Source of the DNA: Persicaria tinctoria
Lineage: Eukaryota > Streptophyta > Magnoliopsida > Caryophyllales > Polygonaceae
Length of the DNA stretch: 64,000 nt
Reading direction: 5' to 3'
Assembly (NCBI GenBank): GCA_037127255.1
Contig: JBANSL010000020.1
Span: 51,683,098 to 51,747,097, forward strand
Of the stretch, positions 1 to 10,339 are shown piece by piece (position 1 is the first letter of the stretch; each line of letters starts with the position of its first letter). The translations under genes and the position numbers were made by a program. Below the pieces are notes generated by a model, which saw nothing but the letters and a program-made list of their open reading frames with translations, ran no database searches and was not told where the DNA came from.

Positions 1-495
1 AACATTGTCAATCCATCCACAAAATAACATTTAATGATACAAGTCTACAAACAAATTCAAATGTTCAACATGAACCAATTAAAGTGAATACACAAGGAAG
101 ATTAAATAGTACATAAGCTAGTGCGTATTGAGATATTGGTCTTGAACAAAGTCTTTTATCTAAGCTACAACTTTCATCTTAGCCAGTGGATTATAGAAAA
201 GTAGACTTACATTTGCTTCGTTATTATGAATCTATGATAGTGGTTTCTTGGTATTCGTTGAAAATTCAGGCCTTCACTATATTTAGGATTGTAAACTCAT
301 CAAACTCCGATCATGCTATATTCAAGGGTTTTGCACATTAGGATTATAAACTCATCAACTTTGTAATGTCTTTTGGTTCTCAAAGAAATTATAGCAATTG
401 TGAGATATGAATATGTAGAGTAGGAAAACTCCAAGCCTTACAAATTCATAAATTTCATTCTCAAAATCCCATCCATTTTAAATAATTAAAACACG

Positions 496-1072
496 AAATT
501 AATTCCCAAAATCACAAACCCTAATCAAAATTTCACAAAATTGACTCTCTAAATAAAACCCCAATTTAAAATAATTAAAATACAAAATTAATTCCCAAAA
601 TGACAAACCCTAATAAAAATTTCACAAAATTGACTCTCTAAATAAAACCCTAATTTCACCAATTGATTTCAAAATCAAAACCCTAAACTAAAAGGAAACT
701 AAAAGAGGGGATGTAGGTTGTAGGTACGTTGTTAAAAAAAAAAGGAGCAATTTAAGGTTGTAGGTACGTTGGAAAAAAGGAAAAAAAAAATTTTAAAAAT
801 GGGACAAAGTTGGAATCGATCCATGGGCATGAAATTAATTCCCAAAATGACAAACCCTAATAAAAATTTCACAAAATTGACTCTCTAAATAAAACCCTAA
901 TTTCACCCATTGATTTCAAAATCAAAACCCTAAACTAAAAGAAAACTAAAAGAGGGGATGTAGGTTGTAGGTACGTTGTTAAAAAAAAGGAGCAATTTAA
1001 GGTTGTAGGTACGTTGGGAAAAAGGAAAAAAAAATTTAAAAAATGGGACAAAGTTGGAATCGATCCCTGGGT
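496..1072. repeat. Direct repeat of about 247 bp, two copies plus a partial third
   Basis: Copies at about 585-828 and 832-1072 share the same order of landmarks: CCCAAAATGACAAACCC, then CTCTCTAAATAAAACCC, then GTTGTAGGTACGTTG twice around an A-rich run, then AAAGTTGGAATCGATCC. A partial, more diverged copy of the first part lies at about 496-570. No coding potential is visible. Positions 1-495 and 1073-1245 are AT-rich and hold nothing I recognise. Confidence 0.85.
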
Positions 1073-1245
1073 CAATAACTCTCATTTATTTCCTTCATTT
1101 CCCACTTACCAATTGAGCCAAGAGGATTTATTGATACAAAATACATCCTAATTTTACTTATTACAATAAAACCAGATATATAAATAACCTATATTTTTTT
1201 CTCTAAACTCCAGGGGCGGCCACCCGCCCCTGCCCGCCGACGCCC

Positions 1246-2170
1246 CACACTCAGCTCACGCACACTCGACACTCGCTCACACCCCGACCCAAGTCAGAAT
1301 CGAATTGAAACAGAGGAAGGAAAAAGGTGAAACTCACCGAGGAGGTTCGCGACTTCGGAGCTCTCGATCGGAGGTCTGGGCATCGTCGGTGGCTCGCCAT
1401 GGCTCGTCGGACCTGTGTCGGACATGGGTGAGCGTGATGGTGAAGCTCGGGGGTGATTTGGATCAGAAATGGAGGAGAACGACTTACCAGAATGAGGCTT
1501 CGCAAAACAGAGGAGGGAGGAGTTTCGGTGGTGGTTCTATGACCTCTCGACCGATCGCTGACTTCGTTGGACGTCGGCTTCGCGAGGAGGAGATGCTGCC
1601 GGCACCAACGGTGGTCGATGGAGGAAGGCGGTGGTGGCGCTGTGAACTGAGGGTGTCGGAGTTGGGGATGATGTGAAGGAGATGATGATGGCTACGGGTG
1701 ATGGTGTTGAGTATGGTGAAGGCGTGAGGAGAGTCTCCAATGGGAGTTGGTGATGGTCAAGGCAAGAAGAGAGCGGGAGATGGTGACAGGGAAGGGATGG
1801 CGTGGGAATGGTGATGAATGACGGGGTAAGGGAGTGATTTGAAGGAGGTATGAGTGAGGGATTGAGTGTGGAATTGGGTAAACAAATACCCGGAAATAAA
1901 TCCCGAATACGTGAATTTTGAATCCCGAAATTAGTTCTCGAATGTTAGTTTCTCCGAATCTCACTCTCTCGATCAATTAGATTTTAAAAATCGACAAGGA
2001 TATCACCATCCGATAATTATTTTGAATTTTCGAGGAAAAAGGACAGAAATTGTTTGTCAAATTTTTATATTCCGGCCGGAATCCGCTAAATGAGTTTTAA
2101 ATTCAGTTTAAGTTCATTTTTAATTTCCTTTTTTCCAGAAATTTAGGATTTGAAATTCCGAGCCTTTACA
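1246..2170 (-). mobile_element. Truncated LARD-family LTR (5' part of the LTR)
   Basis: The reverse complement matches the first third of the LARD-1 LTR (12001-12930): the GC-rich stretch with GATCGAGAGCTCCGAAGTCGCGA-type sequence, the CACCATCACGCTCA block, and the terminal sequence. The right edge ends in GAGCCTTTACA, the exact complement of the LARD-1 LTR start TGTAAAGGCTC, so that terminus is complete. The left side stops in the LTR interior near a 9-bp inverted repeat at 1211-1232 (CAGGGGCGG / CCGCCCCTG). Short open frames in this GC-rich DNA also occur in other LTR copies, so I do not call genes. It is clearly diverged from LARD-1 and is an old remnant. Confidence 0.8.
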
Positions 2171-2224
2171 AACAACCAGGAAAACAACCCCGAACAATGA
2201 AATCGGAGGTTAGAAGGAGAAAAG

Positions 2225-2756
2225 CAAAATGTCTACCCCCATCAAAAGGTAATTACAAGCTCAATTTTGACGGAGCCTGATCCTCTCCTTCTAAAGGCTC
2301 GCACGGATTTATTATCAGAGACTGTAAAGGCACCCCTATTTTCTTTGGATCTAGACCTTGTCCAATCCCTTTCGTTTATGGTTCTGAAGCACTGGGTCTT
2401 TGGAAAGGCTTGCAAGCAGCCAGTGAACTCAGCATAACTAATCTCAAAATTGAAGGTGATAATCTAACTATCATTAACAGCCTTGTAGGCATTGGAAAGC
2501 CAACAGGAGACGCTGAAATGATTGTCTTAGACAGTCTAGTACGCCTCGCTTGGATTTTTTCAATCGATTAAGATTCGTCATGTTTTTCGGAAAGCTAACC
2601 GTGTTGCGGACCGCTTATCACACATGTACGTTGCTTTCCATAGCCATCTGGCTCCTGACGATCGACTCTGCGCTTCGTGAGTTTATCCGTTCGACTTGGT
2701 TTATAGCTAGGACTTGTCCCTATAGTCAAATTCTTTTATGTTAAAAAAAAAAAAAA
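2225..2756 (+). pseudogene. RNase H-like 3' end of a LINE (L1-type), poly(A)-tailed, degenerate
   Basis: Reading from about 2225, the frame encodes a plant-type RNase H fold (RVT_3 family): NFDGA with the first Asp, GFIIRDCKGTPIFFGS, EALGLWKGLQAASEL with the catalytic Glu, and LKIEGDNLTIINSL with the next Asp. A +1/-1 shift then leads into a helix-like segment ending ANRVADRLSHM, which carries the last Asp. An in-frame TGA follows NFDGA, and the shift near 2570 breaks the frame. A run of 14 A at 2743-2756 follows about 60 bp after the coding match, which fits a LINE ORF2 C-terminus with its poly(A) tail rather than a host gene. The 5' end is truncated near the LTR fragment. I could not find a target-site duplication. 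Confidence 0.7.
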
Positions 2757-2765
2757 CTCCCTATC

Positions 2766-2919
2766 TGATATAATAAAGAGAGTAGAGAGAAAAAGTAGAG
2801 AATGAATTGATGTGTTATTGGGGGTCTTCAGGACCCTTTATATAGGAGTTTACACAAGGGATTAGGTTTACTAGTGTTTATCCATACCTAATATAATAAT
2901 AGAAGATAATCTCATAACA
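2766..2919 (-). repeat. Copia-1 3' LTR
   Basis: A 154-bp copy matching 8747-8900. It carries the TATATAAA box (complement at 2837-2844) and a small GGGTC/GACCC hairpin next to it. It ends at the duplicated target CTATC. Confidence 0.93.
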
Positions 2920-2930
2920 CTCCCCCTTGG
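2920..2930 (-). promoter_or_regulatory. Copia-1 polypurine tract
   Basis: The minus strand reads CCAAGGGGGAG directly against the 3' LTR. This is the expected position and composition for priming plus-strand DNA synthesis. Confidence 0.8.
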
Positions 2931-3041
2931 ATAAACATCCTTACAAACTGCCTCATTAAAAACCTTATCTTGGAAAAATCCAGTGGGACCAAAAACCAAG
3001 ATTAAGGGAAAAAGAGTGCAGTCGTTATTTTCCCCCTCAAC

Positions 3042-6000
3042 TTAGCTTACATCCTTCAAGCACCGCATACCAATATTGTGTACAAGCTGTGTAAATGATG
3101 TAGTAGTTAAGGCCTTGGTAAATACATCTGCTAAGTTCTCGCTCGATCGAACTCGTTGTACGTCGATCTTGCCTTCTGCTTAGAGCTCGTGGGTGGAGAA
3201 AAACTTGGGGGAAATGTGCTTGGTCTTGTCGCCTTTGATATATCCTTCCTTGACCTGGGCGATGCAAGCTGCATTATCTTCGTATATCACCGTTGGCTTT
3301 TGCATACTTGATTCCAATCCACATGATGCTTGGACATGGTGTATGAATGATCTGAGCCATACACATTCTCTTCCGGTTTCATATAATGCGATGAGCTCTG
3401 CATGGTTTGATGATGTAGCAACCAGAGTCTGCTTTGTTGAACGCCATGAAATAGCCGTTCCACCATACATGAACACATATCCTGTTTGTGACATGGCTTT
3501 ATGTGGATCAGACAGGTAACCTGCAGCAGAATAACCAATCAATTCTGCATTGTGTACTCCCTCGTATCTTTTGAAATATAGTCCCATGTCACTTGTTCCA
3601 CGTAGATAACGTAGAACGTGTTTGACACCATTCCAATGACGTTTTGTCGGTGTTGAGCTATACCTTGCTAACAAGTTAATTGCAAAAGCTATGTCTGGTC
3701 GGGTATTGTTAGCGAGATACATAAGTGCACCAATTATACTAAGATATGGTACTTCAGGACCTAATATCTCTTCATTTTTAGCTCGAGGACGAAAAGGGTC
3801 CTTTTTCACATCAAGCGATCTAACAACCATTGGTGTAGTAATTGGATATGCCTTGTCCATACTAAATCGCTTTAGGACCTTTTCAATGTAGTTTGATTGA
3901 TGGATGAAGATTCCGTTCTTTTTATGTTCGAACTGCAGGTCGAGACAATACTTGGTTGTTCCAAGATCTTTCATCTCAAACTCCTTTTTAAGATAATCAG
4001 CTGTTTGTTGGATCTCTTCTGGAGTCCCGATGATATTCAAGTCATCAACATAAACAGCGATGATCACATAACCCGACTTTGTCTTCCTTATAAACACACA
4101 TGGGCTTATTTCATTGTTTATAAAATCTTGTCTCAGTAGATATTCACTAAGACGGTTATACCACATACGCCCCGATTGTTTTAATCCATAAAGGGATCTC
4201 TTTAGTTGAATGGAGTACATATGACGGGGTTTCGATTTGAATACTTCATGTATTTGGAATCCTTCAGGGATTCTCATGTGTATGTTGGTATCTAGAGATC
4301 CATATAGGTATGCAGTTACCACGTCCATTAGTTGCATTTTAAGTCGTTCAACGACTGTTAGAGCCACAAGGAATCTAAGTGTTGTCGCATCCACTACAGG
4401 TGAATACGTCTCCATATAGTCAATTCCAGGCTTTTGTGTAAAACCTTGTGCAACTAGTCTGGCTTTGTATCTTACGACTTCATTTTTCTCATTTCTCTTT
4501 CGTACGAACACCCACTTATAGCCGACTGGTTTTACACCTTCGGGTGTTGGAGCTACTGGTCCAAATACACCACGTTTGTTTAGAGAGTCTAGCTCTGCCT
4601 GGATTGCTTCTTTCCAGCTCTCCCAATCATTTCGATGTTGACATTCTTCCATTGTTTGGGGATCATTATCATCCTCATCCATGACTTCTAATGCAACCGC
4701 GTATGCAAATATATCATTTAGGACCACATCATTTCGATGCCACACTAACCCAGTGTTTGCATAATTGATAGACATTTCAACATTATCCTCAATGTGATTG
4801 TCATTATCTTTAAAGTCCTTAGATAAGTTCTCTTCAGGAGCTTTATCTTCATGGATGTTATTAGTCAACATCTCAATTCCTACTTGATTTGGGATTGATT
4901 CTTTCCTCTTCCGGAGAATAGCATCTTTAGAGCCTAGTGGTCTCCCACGCTTCCGGCGTACCTGAGAGTCACTAGCTATTTGTTGGTTAGGAGTTACTGC
5001 AGTAATCTCCAAACGAGCTGGTGCATTGTCAGCTGGTATATGTGACTTGGTCACTCTCTTGGCATCTGTGAGCGCATCTGGTAATCTATTTGCTATGTTT
5101 TGCAAATGTATGATCCGTCGAACTTCAAGTTCGCTTTCATTTGTTCTCGGATCCAAATGAGATAATGATGGTGTGTTCCATGCAATCTCCCTTTTAATTA
5201 TCTCTTTTCCTTCTCCCCCTAGAATTGGAAATTTTGATTCATCAAAATGACAATCTAAATACCGTGCTACAAATGAATCACCTGTCATATGCTCTAGGTA
5301 CTTAATGATCGATGGGGACTCAAACCCCACATATATTCCCAATCTTCTTTGTGGTCCCATTTTTGTTCGTTGTTGGGGAGAGATAGGGACATACACCGCG
5401 CATCCAAAAATCTTCAAGTAGGAAAGATTTGGCTCTCTTCCGGAGATAAGTTGCAATGGGGAGAATTGGTTATAAGCAGTTGGTCTTAGGCGAATTAAAG
5501 CCTCGGCGTGCAAAATTGCATATCCCCAAGCCGAGGGAGGTAACTTGGACCTCATTAGCATTGGCCTTGCTATCATTTGCAACCACTTAATTAACGACTC
5601 TGCCAGGCCGTTTTGTGTATGTTGGTGAGCTACCAGATGCTCAAACACAATGCCAATCGATTGGCAGTAGTCATAAAATGACTTTGAAGTGAATTCTCCC
5701 GCATTATCTAACCTGATTCTTTTAATAGAGTAATCAGGAAAGTGGGCCCTTAATTTGATAATTTGGGCTAAGAGTCTTGCAAATGCAACATTCCGTGTTG
5801 ATAGCAAGCTTACATGGGACCATCTTGTTGATGCGTCAATCAACACCATGAAATATCTAAATGGTCCACAAGGCGGTGTAATAGGTCCACATATGTCACC
5901 TTGAATTCGGTCAAGGAACATTGGAGATTCTGCGTTCACCTTTGTTATTGACGGTCTTGTTATGAATTTGCCAAGTGAACAAGCCGTGCATGTCAAGTCA

Positions 6001-6535
6001 CCCTTTGATAGGATCTTCAGGTCCTTAAGTGGGTGTCCGTGTGAATTTTCAATGATCCTGCGCATCATTGTTTCACCTGGGTGACCGAGTCTATCATGCC
6101 ACAAAGAAAATTTGGTGATGTTAGCTAACTTCTGGTTAGAAACATTATATGATTCAATGGGGCAAATTATTATGCCATATAAACCAGATGTATGCATTCT
6201 CATCTTTTCTAGGACTTGCTTCTGTCCAGTCTCATGAGACAAAAAACACATGTATTCGATGCCATGTTCGTTGCTAGTTTCAATATGATAACCATTTCTA
6301 TGAGATTTGCTTGAATATAGAGCATTCTTGATTTGTATCATTGTTCCTTCAGGTAACAAGATAGATGCTCTTCCGGAGCCTTCTATGAGGTTGCTCATTC
6401 CAGAGATAGTATTCACACTGGTTTTGTCATTTGCAGGCTTGAGAAAAACTTCGGGTTTTTCAAAATAGTGTGAGTAGTGGCACTGTCAATGAGGCATAGT
6501 TCTCCACCATTGAAGATTCCATTTGATTGAGCCAT
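3042..6535 (-). pseudogene. Copia-1 pol: protease, integrase, reverse transcriptase, RNase H (disrupted)
   Basis: An ATG at 6535-6533 opens a frame with the aspartic protease motif DSATTH, then runs into a stop near 6417 because one A is missing from an A run around 6420. The next frame continues for 1078 residues (6416-3180). In it I see GAG-pre-integrase HDRLGH (about 107-112), the CTAC zinc-finger half, integrase D174-D237-E273 with the D-35-E spacing intact, reverse transcriptase YVDD (789-792), and the RNase H region (about 961 on). A TAA at 3182-3180 then interrupts THEL; the same frame continues through a recognisable copia C-terminus (SENLADVFTKAL) to a TAA at 3042-3044. The usual GYADAGYLSD of this RNase H reads GYSAAGYLSD, losing the first catalytic Asp. 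The protein would copy and integrate the element's RNA in virus-like particles, but this copy is dead. Confidence 0.93.
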
Positions 6536-6737
6536 TCTATATAAAAGCAAGCAAGCATATATGAATAAGACAATACCAAATGTAATAAAAAAGCATGCAA
6601 AAGTTCAAAAACTTAACCAAACAACCAAAAAACAGTCCGAAATAGTTCAAAAACCTAGCAAAACAAGCAAACCTAATCCGAAAATAGTTCAAAGCAATCC
6701 TGAAAGAAATTGAATGCTAAACTGAAAAGATATAAAT
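6536..6737 (-). other. Copia-1 gag-pol spacer, AT-rich, intron-like
   Basis: 202 bp separate the gag stop (6738-6740) from the pol ATG (6535). On the element strand it is T-rich and contains two TTTCAG acceptor-like sites near its gag end. It has no coding match to copia proteins. It may be an untranslated separator or a remnant of splicing; I cannot tell which. Confidence 0.5.
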
Positions 6738-7814
6738 TCAATTGATGAAATAGTCGGCATCTCCCTGGAGAGCAAGCGCATTTGAGTTAACGGCAGGCAA
6801 AAAATTGCCATCTTCACTTTGCTGTAAGAAATCGGTGACCTCGAGATGGGTATCCTGAAGTCCCTCGAAGAAATCAGCATCAGCAAAGTTTGTCTCTACT
6901 CCTTTTCCCTTGGCTTTCAAGGAGTTTTGATATAATGTCACGAGGTGGTTGGACGTACGAGAGGTACAAGACCAATGGCCAGGGGCTCCACATCTATGAC
7001 ATGGACTATCTCCTTTCGGTGCAACTTTCTCTTGCTTCTTGGGTTTGTTCCCGACATTCTTCTGGATATCAGGATTGACCCATGTATGGTGGTTTCCTTG
7101 GTCTTGTCCATGACGACCACGACCACGACCGCGACCACGACCGCGACCTTGCCCACGACCTCGACCTCGGCCACCACCTCTTCTGGAGGAGGTAGCATTT
7201 GCTTCAGGCATTTGAGACTGGTCAGGAGGTGGTGCTGAACCAGTGGGCCGACTTTGGTGGTTATTCATGAGCAGCTGATTGTTCTCTTCAGCTAAAAGTA
7301 AGCAAGATATGAGTGCTGGATAAGTCTTGTACCCTTTCTCCCTGTACTGCTGCTGGAGTACCAAGTTAGTTGCATGAAATGTGGAGTATGTTTTCTCTAG
7401 CATTTGATCATCAGTTATAGTTTCTCCACAAAGTTCCAATGTGGAAGTAATTCGATACATTGCAGAGTTGTAATCAGAGACACTCTTGAAATCCTGAAGT
7501 CTCAATTGAGACCATTCATACCTCGCCTTGGGTAGAATTACCGTTTTCTGATGATTGAAGCGATCCTTCAAACTCTTCCAGAGGTCGGAGGGATCCTTCA
7601 CAGTCAAGTATTGAGCTTTCAGGCTCTCATGAAGATGGTGACGGAGCATGATCATTGCCTTGGCCTTATCCTGCGGGGATGAGTCCGATTTTTCAATGAT
7701 CGTATTTTTCAAATTCTGGCTATCCAGGTGGAGTTCCGCATCTAACACTCATGTTAGATAGTTTCTTCCAGAAACATGAAGTGCGATAAACTCCAATCTT
7801 GTGAGATTCGACAT
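6738..7814 (-). pseudogene. Copia-1 gag (nonsense codon, altered zinc knuckle)
   Basis: The natural start is the ATG at 7814-7812, giving MSNLTRLEFIALHVSGRNYLT. A TGA at 7751-7749 then stands where copia Gag usually has Trp (LTWVLDAE), and the frame continues for 336 residues to 6738. This is the UBN2-type capsid domain, with LWKSLKDRF and YRITSTLELCG as landmarks. An RG/GR-rich linker at about residues 189-212 of the downstream ORF precedes a CCHC knuckle (C250, C253, H258). The last Cys is displaced: HWSCTS appears where HWSRTC is usual, so zinc binding is probably lost. The product would form the virus-like particle and bind genomic RNA. Confidence 0.88.
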
Positions 7815-8746
7815 CTATAAAGAAAAATAAAATAAAAATTACAAATGTATGTATGGATTACGGTATATATCTATATGATCCAATAAAAAAATACCGTATG
7901 TATATAGATGTACAATTTGTTTGAAAACAAAAATTGGCGCAATTAAATGTTTGCATTTATACGGGTACCCAATCGATTGTAATTTAGCAATTGCCGTAAT
8001 GTATATAATTTAATCCTAAAGAAATAAAATCCAATTTGTAAAAAAAAATCCGAATGCCGATATGAAATACTCCGTATATTGTATCCATCGATTTGTAAAG
8101 AAAGTTAAAACAACAGAATGTTTGCATGCAGTATCAAACATGTATTCAATTCGATTGCCAACTAATTAATTAACAATTTGTCGTATGTAGAGGTTATCAA
8201 TTCAATTTGTTTCAAGATGCAAATAGTGATCAACCGAGTAATCGATATAATAAATATAATATAACTGCACTAAAAAAAAACATATATCCACTTCAGGGGA
8301 TACGGTAGATTAATTCGATACTTCGGGATCGAAATTAGTTTATATCCACTTCCGTGGATATGAAAATTTTGATTAATTCAACACTTCAGGGTCGAAATTG
8401 GTTTATATCCACTTCAGGGGATATGAAAATTTTGATTAATTCAACGCTTCAGGGTCGAAATTGGTTTATATCCACTTCAGGGGATATGAAAATTTTTATT
8501 AATTCAACACTTCAGGGTCGAAATTGGTTTATATCCACTTCAGGGGATAACTATAAATAAATAGAACAACGAAACGAATAAGTGTGTAAAAAGATATATG
8601 CTACCGAAGCCATCATCATACATGTATAGGGGAACATGTTGAATCAACTAGGTAGGTTAGAAGGGTTTAGAAGAAGAGAAGGGATCGAGATCGATTCAAT
8701 CGTTATTATACATTTTTCCTCCTTAGAGCAACTCGTGCTGATAACG
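7815..8746 (-). other. Copia-1 untranslated leader with primer-site region
   Basis: About 930 bp of AT-rich DNA between gag and the 5' LTR. Next to the LTR the element strand reads CGTTATCAGCACGAG. That is the position of the primer-binding site, but it is not the common initiator-Met site TGGTATCAGAGC, and I cannot assign the tRNA. The leader contains the tandem repeats annotated separately. Confidence 0.6.
8283..8549 (-). repeat. Tandem repeat, about 63-bp unit, about four copies, in the Copia-1 leader
   Basis: Each unit contains TATATCCACTTCAGGGGATA followed by a segment with AATTCAACACTTCAGGGTCG. Copies start at about 8281 (most diverged), 8341, 8404 and 8467, with a partial fifth copy from 8530. 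The translated plus-strand ORF here is a by-product of the 63-bp periodicity. Confidence 0.9.
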
Positions 8747-8900
8747 TGATATAATAAAGAGAGTAGAGAGGAAAAGTAGATAATGAATTTATGTGTTATT
8801 GGGGGTCTTCAGGACCCTTTATATAGGAGTTTACACAAAGGATTAGGTTTACTAGTGTTTATCCATACCTAATATAATAATAGAAGATAATTTCATAACA
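8747..8900 (-). repeat. Copia-1 5' LTR with promoter
   Basis: 154 bp, TGTTATGAA... to ...TATATCA on the minus strand, followed by the target duplication CTATC at 8901-8905. A TATATAAA box (complement 8818-8825) lies in the second half, about where U3 should meet R. A GGGTC/GACCC hairpin with a 5-nt loop (8803-8817) lies just downstream of it. Confidence 0.93.
8818..8825 (-). promoter_or_regulatory. Copia-1 LTR TATA box
   Basis: TATATAAA on the element strand, conserved in both LTRs. No other promoter element is recognisable. Confidence 0.6.
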
Positions 8901-8905
8901 CTATC

Positions 8906-9460
8906 TTTATTTTGGAGCAATATTTTCTAAAATGATTGTGAATTTGATATAAAACAACTAAAAAAAATCTAAATATTTTTTTCTCACCCATGTAGATAAC
9001 TTAGGTACGTACTACGTACCGCCACTTATTATACTTCATACTTCATAGCATTTAAAATAATATTTAAATTTAAAAAAGTGGCGGTACGTTCATACTTCAT
9101 AAATTATATATATTTTTTATTCTTATTATTGATAAGTATTAAATTATATAAAGAAACAAATGAAAAACTTAGCATTTAAAATAATATTTAAATTTAAAAA
9201 AAAAAGTGTTTAAAAAAAAAGTGGAGTGCTTTAATTAATAGAGAGAGTTTTAGATCATTCGAATATAACCTCATGATATATTTATTTTTCAAATAGATTT
9301 TATTTTACAAAAAACATATTTATTTTATAAATGATAATTCATATGCATTTATTTTTGGAGTAATTTGGTTCAAAAGCCGGACCAATTACTAAATGTTTTA
9401 AAGACTTTTATTTGCTAATAAATATCCATTATATTTTGATAATACCTAAACTACCCTCAT
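8906..9460. other. AT-rich non-coding DNA with small inverted repeats
   Basis: The sequence resumes after the Copia-1 target site. It holds a 17-bp near-perfect palindrome GGTACGTACTACGTACC (9004-9020) and a 14-bp perfect inverted repeat (9014-9027 and 9076-9089). A block starting AGCATTTAAAATAATATTTA occurs twice (about 9049 and 9172). No gene is seen. Confidence 0.7.
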
Positions 9461-10339
9461 TTTAATTTTTCCCACACCTGTTCCCGTTTCTTCCTCTTCT
9501 CCGCCTCTCGCCCTCTTTAATTTTTACCCTTTTCTTTGCCAGATGCCCAGATATGAAAACCACATAATTGAAGGACAGATCCACCATGGTACCAAGATCT
9601 CCAACCTCGGATCGTCTCCTCCGCCTCCGCTCCGCTGCCTTCGCTCCGATTCCCGCCGCCTTCGCTCCAATTCCCTCCACCTCTCCGCCGTCTCCTTTAA
9701 TTTCCTCCTCCGGCCGGCCTTGGAGCAGCGATTGTTGTTGCCATCGATGCTCGATCTGGAAGGTATCCGAGAGAATAGAGATCGAGGCGGGGCTTCTGTC
9801 GTTGGATTTGTACTTTCTTCCGAATTCTTAACCGATGGCAGCAATGGAGGAGATCAGCCGACGATCTCGAGCAGCAATTGAGGATCGAAGATCGACGTCG
9901 AAGAAGAACAAGCGGCAGCAACATCGAACAACTTCACGGACCTTTCTGCAACTACCGTCGACGAGAGCAGCCATGGCCGCTGCTGTAACCGAGGAGGTTT
10001 TCCTCCGGTAGATCTATGCATCGGTTCTGAAATGTGTAGTTCTGTCCGTGACTTTGATTTTTGTTTTGCATTTGCCATTTTTTAGATTGCATATTGATTT
10101 TAGTTGTTGTGGATAATGAATGGACTAGGGAAGAAGATAAGCAGCTCACTTTGATAATTCTAGACTTCTGATGATTTTAAAAAGTGGCCAAAGTCTACCT
10201 CTTCTGTTAATAAAAACCGAAAAAAAGAAATAAACATGGTAGCCCTTAGCACTTTAGAAGTGACTTTTGTTAATTGCATTAACTCCCATTATTGTAATTT
10301 ATATATAGTATTTACATTGTTAATTGCATCAACTCCCGT
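9461..10339. other. GC-rich then AT-rich non-coding segment, unidentified
   Basis: About 9470-10020 is C/T- and GC-rich with overlapping short open frames on both strands and no domain I recognise. The rest resembles intron or UTR sequence. It could be an exon or UTR fragment carried by a transposon, but I found no terminal repeats and do not call a gene. Confidence 0.4.

Larger units (their letters stand above)
2766..8900 (-). mobile_element. Copia-1: complete but inactivated Ty1/copia retrotransposon
   Basis: Two 154-bp LTRs (2766-2919 and 8747-8900), beginning TGTTATGAG and ending TTATATCA on the minus strand, bound the element. The 5-bp duplication CTATC lies at 2761-2765 and 8901-8905. 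Reading right to left the order is 5' LTR, leader with tandem repeats, gag, a 202-bp spacer, protease, integrase, reverse transcriptase, RNase H, polypurine tract, 3' LTR. Integrase before reverse transcriptase places it in Ty1/copia. Gag has one nonsense codon; pol has one frameshift and one nonsense codon, so it cannot supply its own proteins. The two LTRs differ at a handful of positions, so it is not very recent. Confidence 0.95.

Noticed and set aside
1211..1232. A hAT terminus (CAGGGGCGG) at the edge of the truncated LTR
   Set aside because: The inverted arm lies only 4 bp away and there is no second terminus or 8-bp duplication. It is more likely a small palindrome at the truncation point.
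6938..7238. Thr/Val-rich ORFs on both strands over the Copia-1 gag linker
   Set aside because: Alternate-frame readings of the RG-repeat codons of gag.
9462..10149. A host gene first exon in the GC-rich segment
   Set aside because: Competing short frames on both strands, no domain, no convincing start or splice pattern, and similar GC-rich fragments occur inside transposons in this window.
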